64,000 nt of DNA from Adiantum capillus-veneris (lineage: Eukaryota; Streptophyta; Polypodiopsida; Polypodiales; Pteridaceae), in NCBI GenBank assembly GCA_014529385.2, contig CM043958.1, forward strand, positions 89,427,025 to 89,491,024, read 5' to 3'. A program made the translations under genes and the position numbers. The notes beneath the pieces are model-generated. The model was not told the origin of the DNA. It saw only the letters and a program-made list of their open reading frames with translations, and made no database searches. Numbering within the stretch: position 1 is the first letter of the stretch; each line of letters starts with the position of its first letter. Of this stretch, positions 22,456-32,513 are shown one piece after another.

Positions 22456-23011
22456 AGCACAATCTCTTGCACGCACAATCCACTCACTTTGTTCGTGATC
22501 ATAGCACTCTCCACAAGACAGAAAGCTCTCTCTTTCCCTAAGAACTAAAAGGAACCTTGAGCAGTAAAGATCACTAATCTTGAGAAAATACAACATTTAT
22601 TCCGTTGCACCTTACACCGCTACACCTAACATTGGTATCAAAGCTCTGTGTGTGCTTCGGCTTCGCGAACTCAAGAGAAGAACCAATAACCCAAAGAACC
22701 TCTCCCAGTTTCTTTTTTCCTCAAAGAATCTTCGTGCCCCAATCGCGGACTTATTAGCCACTCCCACCCTTAGTCCATCGTGCATTGGGCACGCTCCCGA
22801 CTTCATCACTTCACTATGTCTTTGAACGAAGATCGACATTGGATCTACAAAAATCCAGATCTTGAGTATCAAGATCTATTTGCTTCTTATGCAGATATGG
22901 AAGGAGGTTATGAAAGGATCCCTAACCCTCTTCTGCATTCGCATTCGCATGCACCACTTCCATTCGCATTCGCATTCGCAGGTAGCATGCACCACTTTCA
23001 TCGACAAGCAA
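22456..23011 (+). repeat. LTR-B fragment, second primer site and leader of another element
   Basis: 22456-22616 repeats the last 160 bp of LTR-B in forward orientation. A second primer-like site TTGGTATCAAAGC lies at 22632-22644. The following leader (22645-23011) shares gacttattagccactcccaccctta with the reverse strand near 34735, the leader of element G. A short frame (MSLNEDRHWIYKN, from 22816) may be the start of a gag. Ends at LTR-D. Confidence 0.65.
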
Positions 23012-23226
23012 TGTCACAAAATAATGACGTGGCATGTCCTTGACAAGAACTTAAAGTTATAAGTTGGACAACTTATAGGGTCCCGTCCGATGGGGCCCTA
23101 GGGACACTAGAACCATTTTTAAGAAAAGAGAGGGATCACGCGGAAGTGATGACGTGGAAGCTGTACGGACGCTCTGCGTTTGATGCTGATTGACGACGTG
23201 GCAGCGTACGGATTTCCGCAAATTCC

Positions 23227-23245
23227 TGTTAGAGTGCACGTGTGC

Positions 23246-23331
<86 letters not shown>

Positions 23332-23685
23332 ACAGACGCTAGAGATGGTGAAGAGGGGGCGATCAGCCCCCCATGACTACCATGGGCAAAAGAGCCGTTC
23401 AATGATCAGATGATCTCTGTGAAATGAGAGACATGGAAGTCCCTGGCCCCATATATAGGTGCCCAAGGGGAGATAGGGCAAGGCCTGATAAAAATCCCCA
23501 CGACCCAACAGAAAAATGATATATGGAAATATATGAGGGCGCCTGGACAAAGTGGACGACCGGCCCCAAACTCGAGTGACCAGACCAAGCACAACCTAGA
23601 CTAAGGGTGGCCAGCCCGGATGCATACTAGCCGTATATGTATGCCCTAGACCTGAGTGAAGCAGCAGAGTGGTGTAAGTCTAACA
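23227..23685 (+). repeat. Solo LTR (459 bp) inside LTR-D, TSD ATTCC
   Basis: Begins TGTTAGAGTGCACG, ends AAGTCTAACA, and is flanked by ATTCC at 23222-23226 and 23686-23690. The terminal TGTTAGA/TCTAACA is an inverted repeat as in copia LTRs. It contains an AG array at 23249-23330. Confidence 0.9.
23249..23330 (+). repeat. (AG)n microsatellite, about 82 bp
   Basis: Uninterrupted AG within the solo LTR, close to its start rather than its end. Confidence 0.98.
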
Positions 23686-23815
23686 ATTCCGCTCGCTGCT
23701 TTTGGGGCCTAGAGCTTTTGAGTGGAAGGTTTTCATGTATTGCTTTTGGGAGGCCTTGGAGCCTTTAAATATGAACTAAGACTTGCTGACGAGCAGCTGA
23801 GCAGAGAGGACATAC

Positions 23816-24538
23816 CGACTCTGCCCTGGTTAATGCTTTGGAGGGTGTAGAACGTTGTGCATCTACTTATTGCAAAATGTGGCTACTTGTGAGCGGTCTT
23901 ACCGTAAACCAGTTCAGTAGAAACTGACTCTAAGTACCTACGCGCTAGACGACACAAATCCAATACTTGCACAAAGATGACAGCCACTGAATATCAAATC
24001 ACATTCAGATCAAATCACAGAGAATCCATCGATACTTAGGACCATGATTCTTGGTAACGTGTTTAGCAATCGCATCTAGATCCACATCGCACCTCACTAA
24101 TGTCGGATTAACTAATTCTTATTGCGATCATGTCCATAGAATCTCAAGACCAAAATGTTGCAGTCATTTCTATCTCGTAGCAGCGGTGCTGGTTCAAAGG
24201 CAGAAAGTTGTGAGTACCAAGTCCGCTTGGCACCTTTGATGGGGCTGATAGGGTACGAATTTACAAAGTTGGCATAGATCATGTTGCTGCGTTGATCCAT
24301 GCCGAGGAACTTGTCTGTTCCATAATCATACATGTTGCTACTATGATGATGCTACTATGATGATGCAGCACTCGTCTTTGAGTATGAGAACCAAGTCGCG
24401 TTGATTCCCACTGCTTCTTAGAAAGCCGATTTGTATGTCTTCCTACTTGTACCTTCCTGAATGGCGACAAAGGTCCACTTCGCGTTGTCTGTTTTTGCAG
24501 GCGTAATCGGGAGTTACAATTCTTTCAAGAGGGGGGTA
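23816..24538 (+). other. Element D internal remnant and polypurine tract
   Basis: No clear protein domain; short frames only. ctactatgatgatg repeats at 24337-24365. The end, tttcaagaggggggta, is a polypurine tract just before LTR-D. Confidence 0.55.
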
Positions 24539-25117
24539 TGTCACAAAATAATGACGTGGCATGTCCTTGACAAGAACTTAAAAGTTATAAGTTGTTCCAA
24601 ACTTATAGGGTTTCCTACGATGGGGCCCTAGGGACACTAGAACCATTAAAATAAAAGAGAGAGATCGCGCAGAAGTGAGGACGTGGCAGTTGTACGGACA
24701 CTCCACGTTTTCGGTTGACTGATGGCGTGGCAGCATACAAATTTCCGGAAATTCGTTGGGTGCTTTTGGGGCCTAGAGCTTTTGAGTTGAAGCTTTTCAA
24801 GTACTGCTTTTGGGAGCCTTGGAGCCTTTAAATATGAACTAAGAGGGCCTTCTGACTCAGACTTGCTAACGAGCAGTTGAGCAGAGAGGACCCTCCGACA
24901 CTATGTCGGGCCGTGTCGACTCAAGTGAATTGTGAATTGTGATTAAGTTTGTGAAGTGTTTTTAAATGATTCTCTTGTGTGTCGTGCTAGATTTCCGACT
25001 TGGGGTGCCCCGACGTAGTGTGAATTGTGAATTGTGATTAAGTTTGTGAAGTGTTTTTAAGTGATTCTCTCGTGTGTCGTGCCAGATTTCCGACTTGCGG
25101 TGCCCAAGTCTGTTACA
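24539..25117 (+). repeat. LTR-D, 3' copy (579 bp) with a 95-bp tandem duplication
   Basis: Starts TGTCACAAAATAATGACG after the polypurine tract and ends cccaagtctgttaca. Its U5 side is duplicated with a 95-bp period (from 24925 and again from 25020): both copies contain gtgaattgtgaattgtgatt and gatttccgactt. Contains cctttaaatatgaa, a TATA-like site, at 24827. Confidence 0.85.
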
Positions 25118-25321
25118 GCACCCCTTGGAAACACCTCCGAGCACCTTACCTTTCAGCTTCACTTGCAATGTTTTCACGATAGGACTATTCAAGTGGTAGT
25201 ACTTGCTCGCAAGGCAGAGTCAGCACCGAGGCTGGTATTCTGCGACAGTAGTAAGGCTACCTAGTAACTCGTTATTTTCTAGTAAATAAGTTAATTATTT
25301 ACAAAGAGTGACATTGTTACA
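25118..25321 (-). repeat. Possible distal end of the GY2 5' LTR
   Basis: The last 55 bp (25265-25321) match the start of the GY2 3' LTR (11050-11106), including ttattttctagtaaataag and the terminal gttaca. The rest has no clear counterpart. A CA array follows directly (25318-25343). Confidence 0.4.
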
Positions 25322-25699
25322 CACACACACACACACACACACAGACTCCATGTCGCACCCACTCTCTCTGTCTAGTTTCAACTTTCAAAATGCTAATTTC
25401 AAATCCCCCCCCCCTCCTTCTCTTCAAGAAGCTATAAACGAGCAACCCTCCTCTCTTCTTGCCTCAAGCCATTGCATTCTCAAGTGAAGCTTAAACTCTC
25501 AAGCTTCATCCATGAGTCCTCTCAAGCCCTCTCAAGCTCTCTCAAGGCCTCTCGTGTCTCTCTAGCCATCACCTTCACCTCCTCCACTCTCAAGCTCTCT
25601 CGAGTCTTAAGCCATCACCTTTTCTACCTTCAAGTTCTGTCAAGCTCAAGTTCACCTCCGCTCAACTCAAGCTCTTAAATCTCATCAAACTTCAAAGCC
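25322..25699 (+). promoter_or_regulatory. Upstream region of the hAT gene: pyrimidine-rich leader with TATA-like site
   Basis: A CA array, a poly-C run (25405-25414), gctataaacgagc (TATA-like, about 25431) and a CT-rich stretch with repeated ctctcaag units (25475-25690) precede the ATG at 25700. This is a plausible promoter and 5' leader for the hAT transposase; no experimental mark can be seen. Confidence 0.4.
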
Positions 25700-25864
25700 A
25701 TGGTGAGGGAGAGGAGCTCCACATGGCATACTCATGCAATTCATGTCAAGACATCGCTAGTCAAGCTAGAGTCTTTTGATTGGACTTGCTGCTATTGTGA
25801 CAAGACTACATAAAGCGGCCTCACTCGGTTTGAGGACCACCTTGTCCAATTGCCAGGCCAACTT
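25700..25864 (+). pseudogene. hAT transposase, N-terminal BED zinc finger exon
   Basis: ATG at 25700 opens a frame reading MVRERSSTWHTHAIHV, then WTCCYCDKTT, a stop, SGLTRFEDHLVQLPGQ. C-x2-C followed by TRF-x2-HL-x-LPG is the BED-type zinc finger that begins plant hAT transposases and binds the element ends. It stops where the copia LTR begins (25865). The next expected part (SYVSLDVKEAML) appears at 40708, on the far side of COP-C. One stop (near 25810) makes it a pseudogene. Confidence 0.7.
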
Positions 25865-26230
25865 TGTTAGCGTTACACCGCCATTGCTTCGCCGTTTTGT
25901 AGGGCTAGTGATTGTCCCGGGTTAGCCACCCATCGCACATCATGTAGATTGCATGGGCGGACACTTTTAGCACGTGTCCGGCCGGTCATTTTCTGAGCCT
26001 AGCTGGGTGCACACATTTTTAGCCATTTTTGGCTTTTATGTTTTTTGCACCAGTTACACATTTTGCCCTACCTCAACCTAAGATTCTATAAAAAGAATGC
26101 TTAGGGTCTTGTAATCATTCAAATTGTTGAATTGAGAGCATCATTTGCAGAGCACTTGTGTTTTCTCTCTCTCTCCCTCCAGTGTTTTCAACGCGCGTGG
26201 CTCACACTCTTTCCGCTGCTCACCCTCACA
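25865..26230 (+). repeat. COP-C 5' LTR (366 bp)
   Basis: Starts TGTTAGCGTTACACC and ends CACCCTCACA before a primer site. It matches 40341-40707 along its length, with aaccta-agattctataaaa near 26074 as a TATA-like site. Confidence 0.9.
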
Positions 26231-26505
26231 TGGTATCAGTCGCCAAGACGCGGAGAATCAGCATCGATCCTTCCTCCTGAGACTAGCGCTAGCACTTCTG
26301 CCGATTTCCATCGCGGCAAAACTCAAAACCGCTGATCAGTGTTTTTTCAGCCCTAGCGTTTTTCACAAGAACAGCCAACGTTTTTGCATCCTCAGACTGA
26401 TCTGCCCTCCCTCTCTAGCGCTCCCCTTCAGCAACAAAAACGCACCTCAAACGGCATCAGATCAGCCTGCGTTTTTCAGACCAGGTTGCATTTTCTGGAG
26501 AGATC
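26231..26505 (+). other. COP-C primer-binding site and leader, first part
   Basis: TGGTATCAGTCGC at 26231 directly follows the LTR; the first nine bases match the initiator-Met tRNA site. The leader has several gcgttttt units. It is cut at agatc by COP-H. Confidence 0.75.
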
Positions 26506-27400
26506 TGTCAAAGGTGCAACGAAAAGAAGGGGAATCGGATGAGGAACTTGTCGACAACTGCGATCAAGACACCTCTCTGTGACGGGCAGCCAATAGATCT
26601 CGAATCTATCGCGATGAATCTCCTCACCGTGTAGGCACAAGCGTGTACCGCCCACCAAACGGGCTCTGGATCTTGTTGGGGATGCACAACCGCTATGGAG
26701 CGGGTAATAGGTTAGACAGGGAAGCGCTAGGGCTAGAGAAAGAGAGAGATCGTTGGTTGATGCATAATCAAAAGGGACGCATTCCGGGACGGGGAATGGG
26801 GGACGGGGGACGGGGTTCAAATGGATTTTTAGTGTAAAAAAGAGGGCGGAACGGCAAGTGGGGACAGAAAAGTGGGGATGGGAAGCCCAAAAAAGGGCGT
26901 CCCCTGTTACTATGGGTTGATGTCGCCTCTTGCAGAAAACGCTAGAGAGAGAATGTGCAAAACGCTAGAGAGAGAGAATGCTAGCAGAGAGAGAGCCCAA
27001 ACGTTAGTAATCTGCATTCAACAACTTGCCAAAAGTACGGGGGGAGGGGGGGAGCTTATATAGGACAAACTGCAGTTTGCCCTACTCAGCTAGAAAACCC
27101 CACGATTCTGGAAATTGGCTAAAATGGCTAATAAATATGTAAACTCACTAAAAGTGACCTGGAACATATATTTAGTGACCTAAGTGCAGATGACTCGAGA
27201 CTCTGACCCCGTGAAACCCTAGGAACAGGGGTCCTGCCTCACGCAAGCCTATCGGGTGAGCAGTACCATGATGTGCACCGCCGAGAATAGGTACGTCTAC
27301 CTCAAGTACGGCCGTGCACAGCCACAAAACAGCCCTCACTCCCTGATCTGCTCTTGGGAGATACCAGAGCTACCACCGGACAGGAAGATGAACTGTAACA
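26506..27400 (-). repeat. COP-H 3' LTR, interrupted by a MITE
   Basis: Minus strand starts TGTTACAGTTCATC and ends ACCTTTGACA. Without the 152-bp MITE and its duplication it is about 735 bp and matches the 5' LTR closely. gcttatatagg (27054, read on the plus strand) is a symmetric TATA-like site. Confidence 0.92.
26763..26914. mobile_element. hAT-type MITE 3 (152 bp), 8-bp TSD GGTTGATG
   Basis: Flanked by GGTTGATG at 26755-26762 and 26915-26922; absent from the other COP-H LTR, which shows the empty site. The ends are CATAATCAAAAGGGACGC and, on the other strand, CATAGTAACAGGGGACGC. The interior is G-rich (gggacgggg units). Confidence 0.95.
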
Positions 27401-27559
27401 CCCCCTCTCAGCTCCTGGACGTGGAAGGAGTCCAAGGGAGCTGGCATGAGAGGATAGTGTAGCCTGTGGGAGAGGTTTGGTGAAGATATCAACAAGGTTA
27501 TCTGAAGTTGGAATGTACTCTAGTCAAATAAAGCCATCCTGTGTCTTCTCACAAACAAA

Positions 27560-28017
27560 ATGGTATTGAATCTCTATATGCTTTATCCGGGAGTGAGAGA
27601 CCGGATTCCTTGCAATAGCAATACAACTCTGGTCGTCTAAGTACAAAATGGTTATCTGCTACGGAAAGCCATTTCCAAAAGTAGCCTCCGAGTCCAAGCT
27701 GGCTCACATGTAGCACTACAATTAGCATGGTACTCTGCCTCTGTGGAAGACAAAGCAACTGTTGGCTGTTTCTTGCTGCTCCATGAAACTACTCTTGAGC
27801 CAAAAGAAAAAGTAAAAGTTGTGGTCGACCGTCGTCCGTCTGGATCACCTCCCCAATCTGAATCACTCCATCCTCGTAGAATGACCTGGGGATCCAAACC
27901 TCCAACTGCATAGTGAATGCTAAATGATTGCAGGATTGTGATGGCCTGCTGCATGTGTGACTTGGCGGTTTCTGCATAAAAGAATTGAGTAGACCCACCG
28001 GGAAGCTAACATCAAAT
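27560..28017 (-). pseudogene. COP-H RNase H
   Basis: Reads DPQVILRGWSDSDWGGDPDGRRSTTTFTFSF, WSSKKQPTVALSSTEAEYHA, then after a frame change DDQSCIAIARNPVSHSRIKHIEI-type sequence to 27560. GWSDSDWGG, STEAEY and the DNQ region are the copia RNase H marks. In intact elements it degrades the RNA strand of the hybrid. A frameshift lies near 27690. Confidence 0.88.
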
Positions 28018-28949
28018 CTAGTGTTGAGTACCCAAATGAGAGAACCAACCAGTTTCCGACTCTGTTGCATCTGCTAAAAGAGGAAGATCAAACTGTGACA
28101 ACTTTTGATTGGGATCCATTGGAGTAGAGATGAATTTGTACTCGGTCATACCAAATGCTTCCAATAATTGTTGGATATACCGCTCCTGAGAGAGGAAGAT
28201 GCCCCTCTCTGTTTGCCTAACCTCCAATCCAAGAAAATGATGAAGCAAGTCAAGATCTGTCATCTCAAACTCCTCTGACAAGGTTGCCATAATATTGCGG
28301 ATGTGCTCAACATGGCTACCTGTAATCACAAGATCGTCGACGTACAGGATAACAAGTTCACTAACCCTCCCTCACGGAAAATGTACAAATCTAGATCAGG
28401 AGAAGATGTCTGAAAGGAGTTTCGTACAAAAAAAGAATCAATCTTCCGGTACCACGCTCTAGGCGATTGCCTGAGGTCATAGAGAGCCTTAAGCAACCTA
28501 CAAACCATGTCTAAAAACTCTGGATCCTCGAACCCTAGAGGTTGCTCCACATAAACCTCCTCCTCTAGATCACCATTAAATGCCAAAACCACATCCATCT
28601 GAAAAACCGGCCACCCGTGAAGGGCAGCAAGGGCAAAAACAATCCGAGTAGTCGCCATACGTGCGATCGGTGTGAAGGTCTCCCCGTAGTCTACACCGGG
28701 TTTTTGGGAAAAGCCTTTGGCAACAAGTCTCGCCTTGTGCTTGTCCAGAGAACCATCAGCTTTATACTTGGTTTTGTAGACCCACTTGACCTTGATCACT
28801 TTCCGCTTTGGAGGCCTTGGAACCAACACCCATGTGTTGTTCTTTTTTATGGAGTCAATCTCTTTCTGCATGGCCAACTTCCACAGAGGTAGTGAAAGTG
28901 CCTCCTTAACTATAAGAGGAACTCTCTCCTGGATTATTGAAGACATCAA
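28018..28949 (-). pseudogene. COP-H reverse transcriptase
   Basis: From 28949: LWKLAMQKEIDSIKKNNTWVLVP, KWVYKTKYKADGSLDKHKARLVAKGFSQKPGVDY, TFTPIARMAT, then MDVVLAFNGDL, in which the family has DVKSAFLNGDL, so one residue is lost and Lys-Ser are replaced. A frameshift near 28370 precedes YVDDLVITGSH, the intact active site, in the frame that continues to 28018 with DLLHHFLGLEV. Two opposite frame changes bound the middle. Otherwise well preserved. Confidence 0.92.
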
Positions 28950-30213
28950 TGCAGAGTTCTCTTGTAGTAACGAGACATGTCGAAGTCGATGTGAGCGTCG
29001 AGAGGTACCGGCTTCTCGCCAATCGGGTGGAAAAATTTGAGATTGCTGAATCTCGCAAGGTCTCTAATAACCACTTCGGTAACTTGTTGGGCTTGCTCCC
29101 CTCCGGGGGAACAACTGGCAAATCTGTCTCTATATCAGCACTATGATGAGAACCACTGTCGATTGCATCTTCGGATATGGGTGCATCCTCCTTTGTGGCC
29201 TGTGAGACAGGGGTAGGAGAAGAGGGCTCATTGGGCAAGTCAAAATCTGGGTCTTCAAGAATCGGAAGATCAAGAGTTGTCGTGGAAGGCTTGGGAGCGG
29301 GAACCCCCTCTGAAGGATTGAAGACTACATCACAGCTAAGAACAATCTCCTTCTTCTTTGGATCATAAAGTCCATATCCCACTGAAAGAGAGTTGTAGCC
29401 GACAAAGATCATGCTGCAGGTCTTGAGGTCAAACTTCCCCCTTTGCTCCTTTGGTACGTGGACATGGGCATCGCTCCCAAAAATTCTGAAATGGGAGACG
29501 TCGGGCTTCTTACCAAAATAGGCTTCAAATGGTGTCATCTTTGGAACTGAAGAGGTTGGAGATATGTTGAGGGTGTGGACAGCCGTTGCAACTGCCTCAT
29601 CCCACAAGGACTTAGGCAAATCTCGATGCTCAAGCATGGTCCTAGCCATCTCTACTACTGTCCTGTTCTTTCGCTCCACAACTCCATTCTCTGAAGGTGT
29701 ATTGGTATTCGCAAGCTCTCGCTTGATACCATGGTCCGTACAAAACTGAATGAAAGCATTGGAGGTAAACTCCCCACCTTTATCCGATCTAATGGTCTTC
29801 AATACATGATTGCTTTCCTTCTCCACAAGTGTATGCCAATTCTTGAATAGGTGAAAAGCCTCGTGCTTGTGTTGTAGAAAATATGCCCAAGTAAAGCGGC
29901 TAAAGTCATCCACCAACAACATAAAGTAAAGAGCCTTGCCGAGGGAAGGGGTCTGCATAGGTCCACAAAGGTCGGTGTGAACCAACTCCAACACGGCAGT
30001 GGCTCGGCGTGTAGAAAGCCTCGGGATGGAGTCTCGATGTTGTTTCCCACGAATGCAAGAAATACATTTCCCATGCTTACTCCCAACATCTGGTAAGCCT
30101 TGAAGCAATTGTTCTCGAAAAGCAAGTCGCAGGGCATCATTGTTCAAATGGCCAAACCTGTAATGAGATAAATCACTTGTGGGTATCCGAGTCGAGGAAG
30201 AAAGAGCGTGGAG
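28906..30213 (-). pseudogene. COP-H GAG-pre-integrase and integrase
   Basis: A 413-codon open frame preceded by one stop (TGA at 30214). It begins in the zinc-binding region (FGHLNNDALRLAF, then C-x2-C in KCISCIRGKQH). The catalytic core has HTDLCGPM (first Asp), TIRSDKGGEFTS (second Asp) and PSENGVVERKNRTV (Glu). VFGSDAHVHVPKEQRGKFD and FVGYNSLS follow, then a Pro/Ser/Asp-rich linker to RT. All three catalytic residues are present. Confidence 0.93.
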
Positions 30214-30657
30214 TCAATAAAGGCCGTTCTCTACCGAGCCCCCTCTGACTTCTATACTGATCTTCCGATCCCGTATAGATACTGAGTCTTCCGTGAAGAT
30301 CACCTCCATGCCAAGCTTGCACACTTCGTCTCCTGACATAAGATGAAAACCTAGTTTTGGAGCATAAAGTACCTTGGAGGTATGCATACCTCCTCTGCCG
30401 TCGGGAATGAACTTCATAAAACCCTCGCTGTGAATAGGAATTTCAGATTTGTCTCCAATGAAAATAGTACCACAGTGTCTCCGCATGTTGGACAATAGAT
30501 CCTTCGTAGGTGTCATGTGCCATGAGGCACCACTATCAAGAATCCAATCACGACTATCTCGAGGAGAATGGGTCACCAATGCCTCCGATGTCCTCGGAGA
30601 GTCCGTCGAAGGGAGAATCTGCAAATGAACAAAGGCTGGTGACTTTACTACTGCCAC
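30214..30657 (-). pseudogene. COP-H aspartic protease
   Basis: WILDSGASWHMTP is the intact copia protease site (D-S-G-A), near residue 37 of this stretch. GFMKFIPDGRGG and VLYAPKLGFHLMSGDEVCKLG follow, typical of the flap and C-terminal part. Same frame as integrase, separated by a single TGA at 30214. It overlaps the end of gag by 10 bp in a different frame. Confidence 0.92.
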
Positions 30658-31340
30658 CGAGGAGGTTGAAGCTTCTCCAACTCGCCATCACTCTTCTTGT
30701 CTTTGGTGTTGGTGCTTTTCTTCTTACCCTTCTGCTTCTTCTTCTTGTTGTGGGAAGAACCGGTCAAGGCTTCGGAGCCTGACTTCTTCCCCTTCTGGAA
30801 CCGCTCCTCTTGGTCTAAAACCATTGGATTTAGCACCTCCCATGTGATAGTATTCAGCCGTCCACTGGTAATCAAAGAAGAGTAGAAGTTGGTATACCGG
30901 GGAGGCAATTGAGCCAAAAGCTGAATGGCCATGTCCTCCGAACTAATAAGCTTTCCCATATGAAGTATCTCCTCCTGAAGCTCTTGCATCTTGTTGATAT
31001 GATCCTGCATGGAAGTGTTCTTCGCATCCAAGGTTCTCAACTGTACCTCGAGTGCTATCCGCTTCATTGGAGAGACTCGATCATATAGAGATGAAAGCCG
31101 ATCCCACATCAACTTCGCATCTTGCATTAGCCTAATGTGGCCGATCACTGCACGTGAATTAATAAGGATAATAAAAGACCGGATCCGGGCATTTACTCGT
31201 TCCCATAACTTCGCTCCCTTACAGTCCTTTGGCTTTTGAAAGTTGCTTGAGACAAATCCTCCAAGCTCGTAAGAGTCAAAGACCGCCATCATAGTTGCTT
31301 TCCAAATGGCATAATTATCTCCACTCAATCGCCGATCCAA
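30648..31340 (-). CDS. COP-H gag (UBN2 type), open
   Basis: A 230-codon frame. It starts near MDRRLSGDNYAIWKATM (family L-x-G-x-NY-x-W), with AKLMWDRLSSLYD, LEVQLRTLDAKNTSMQDHINKMQEL and LLAQLPPRYTNF, all typical of copia gag. The C-terminus is very Lys/Ser-rich (KKKKQKGKKKS) and has no CCHC knuckle. The frame is intact but the upstream start may be earlier: FYSRVGDQPIKIPTL-like sequence lies just before, so the annotated ATG is a guess. The protease frame lies at -1 relative to gag. Confidence 0.85.
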   Translation of the reverse strand: MDRRLSGDNYAIWKATMMAVFDSYELGGFVSSNFQKPKDCKGAKLWERVNARIRSFIILINSRAVIGHIRLMQDAKLMWDRLSSLYDRVSPMKRIALEVQLRTLDAKNTSMQDHINKMQELQEEILHMGKLISSEDMAIQLLAQLPPRYTNFYSSLITSGRLNTITWEVLNPMVLDQEERFQKGKKSGSEALTGSSHNKKKKQKGKKKSTNTKDKKSDGELEKLQPPRWQ

Positions 31341-31729
31341 GGGAAAGGTAGGAAGTGTAGGTATCTTGATTGGTTGATCACCTACTCTGGAATAGAACTA
31401 GGACCAATCTCCCCATTCGTCATTGAAAGTGTGGTCACCACCGCCGATCCCATCCTCTTGGTGTCCATCATCACCATTTTGTTGAAAATGTATTGAAATC
31501 ATCACTCTTATCCATGGTGTTGGAGAATTTGGACATGTGAAGCGGCTTGGATCAAGTGGAAGATAGGAAATCTGCAAATCTTTCCACTACGGTCGAAATC
31601 AGTCCCAAAACTTAAGAGTGAAAAAATGTAGAAAAACAGCAAACCACCTCTTTTTGTTGCAAAAAACAGCAACTTAATCTCGCACAAATCACTGATCCGA
31701 TTCAAGAGCACGCCGTGGCTCTGATACCA
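31341..31729 (-). other. COP-H leader and primer-binding site
   Basis: Minus-strand TGGTATCAGAGCC (31717-31729) is a perfect initiator-Met tRNA site next to the LTR end ACCTTTGACA. The leader to the gag start has no separate gene. Confidence 0.88.
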
Positions 31730-32508
31730 TGTCAAAGGTGCAGCAGAAAGAAGGTGAATCGGATGAGGAACTTGTCTGCAACTGCGATCAAGACACCTCT
31801 CTGTGATGACGGGCAGCCAATAGATCTCGAATCTATCGCGATGAATCTCCTCGCCGTGTAGGTACAAGCGCGTACCACCACCGAACGGGCTCTGGATCTT
31901 GCCGGGGATGCACAACCGCTACGGAGTGGTGGTGGTAACATGCCAGAAAGGGAAGCGCTAGAGCTAGAGAGAGATCCTTGGCTGATGTCGCCTCCTGCAG
32001 AAAACGCTAGAGAGAGAATGTGCAAAACGCTAAAGAGCTCGCCACAAAGTGAAATGGCTAGAGAGAGAAAATGCTAGCAGAGAGAGAGAGAGTCCAAACG
32101 TTGGTAATCTGCATTCAACAACTTGCCAAAAGTACAAAGGGGGGGGGGGGGCTGCTTATATAGGACAAACTCCAGTTTGCCCTATTCATCTAGAAAACCC
32201 CACGATTCTGGAAATTGGCTAAAATGGCTAATAAATATGTAAACTCACTAAAAGTGACCTGGAACACATATTTAGTGGCCTAAGTGCAGATGACTCGAGA
32301 CTTTGACCCCGGGAAACCCTAGGAACAAGGCTCCTGCCTCATGCAAGTCTATCGGGTGAGCAATACCATGATGTGCACCGCCGAGAATAGATACGTCTAC
32401 ATCAACTACGGCCAGGCACAGCCACAAAACAGTCCCCCACTCCCTGATCTGGATTCTGCTCCTGGGAGATACCAAAACTACCACCGGACAGGAAGATGAA
32501 CTCTAACA
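31730..32508 (-). repeat. COP-H 5' LTR (779 bp)
   Basis: Minus strand TGTTAGAGTTCATC...ACCTTTGACA. It matches 26506-27400 apart from the MITE, small indels (a 25-bp stretch near 32036-32062 is absent in the left copy) and a poly-G run at 32141-32152. Confidence 0.93.
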
Positions 32509-32513
32509 AGATC

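Larger units (their letters stand above)
19417..22616 (+). mobile_element. LTR-B element: truncated gypsy-type retrotransposon with inverted 3' end
   Basis: LTR-B (19417-20504), primer site, leader, and gag to about 22165. Then comes a reverse-complement copy of its own leader (22166-22455), followed by a forward fragment of LTR-B (22456-22616). Protease and pol are absent. A second, opposite-facing LTR-B with the same kind of inverted leader is at 35908-37594. Confidence 0.75.
23012..23815 (+). repeat. LTR-D, 5' copy, interrupted
   Basis: 23012-23226 and 23691-23815 together match 24539-24890, including gatggggccctagggacactagaacc and cctttaaatatgaactaag. The U5 end and primer site are missing. 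Confidence 0.8.
23012..25117 (+). mobile_element. Element D: short LTR retrotransposon remnant
   Basis: Two direct LTR copies share TGTCACAAAATAATGACGTGG starts (23012 and 24539). The 5' copy is interrupted by a solo LTR (23227-23685) and loses similarity after about 23815. The internal part (23816-24538) has no pol domain. The polypurine tract is the same as GY1's. No matching target duplication is visible. Confidence 0.75.
26506..32508 (-). mobile_element. COP-H: nearly complete Ty1/copia element, reverse strand, TSD AGATC
   Basis: LTRs at 26506-27400 (3', containing a MITE) and 31730-32508 (5'), flanked by AGATC at 26501-26505 and 32509-32513. Internal order on the minus strand: primer site, leader, gag, protease, integrase, RT, RNase H. 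This is the best-preserved element in the window, with a few stops and frameshifts. It lies in the leader of COP-C. Confidence 0.95.

Noticed and set aside
23180-23413. Arg-Glu repeat frame resembling an RE-rich splicing factor
   Set aside because: Produced by the AG array inside the solo LTR; no flanking domain.
28617-29368. Plus-strand frames of 60-90 codons across 28.6-29.4 kb
   Set aside because: Shadows of the COP-H pol frame on the other strand.
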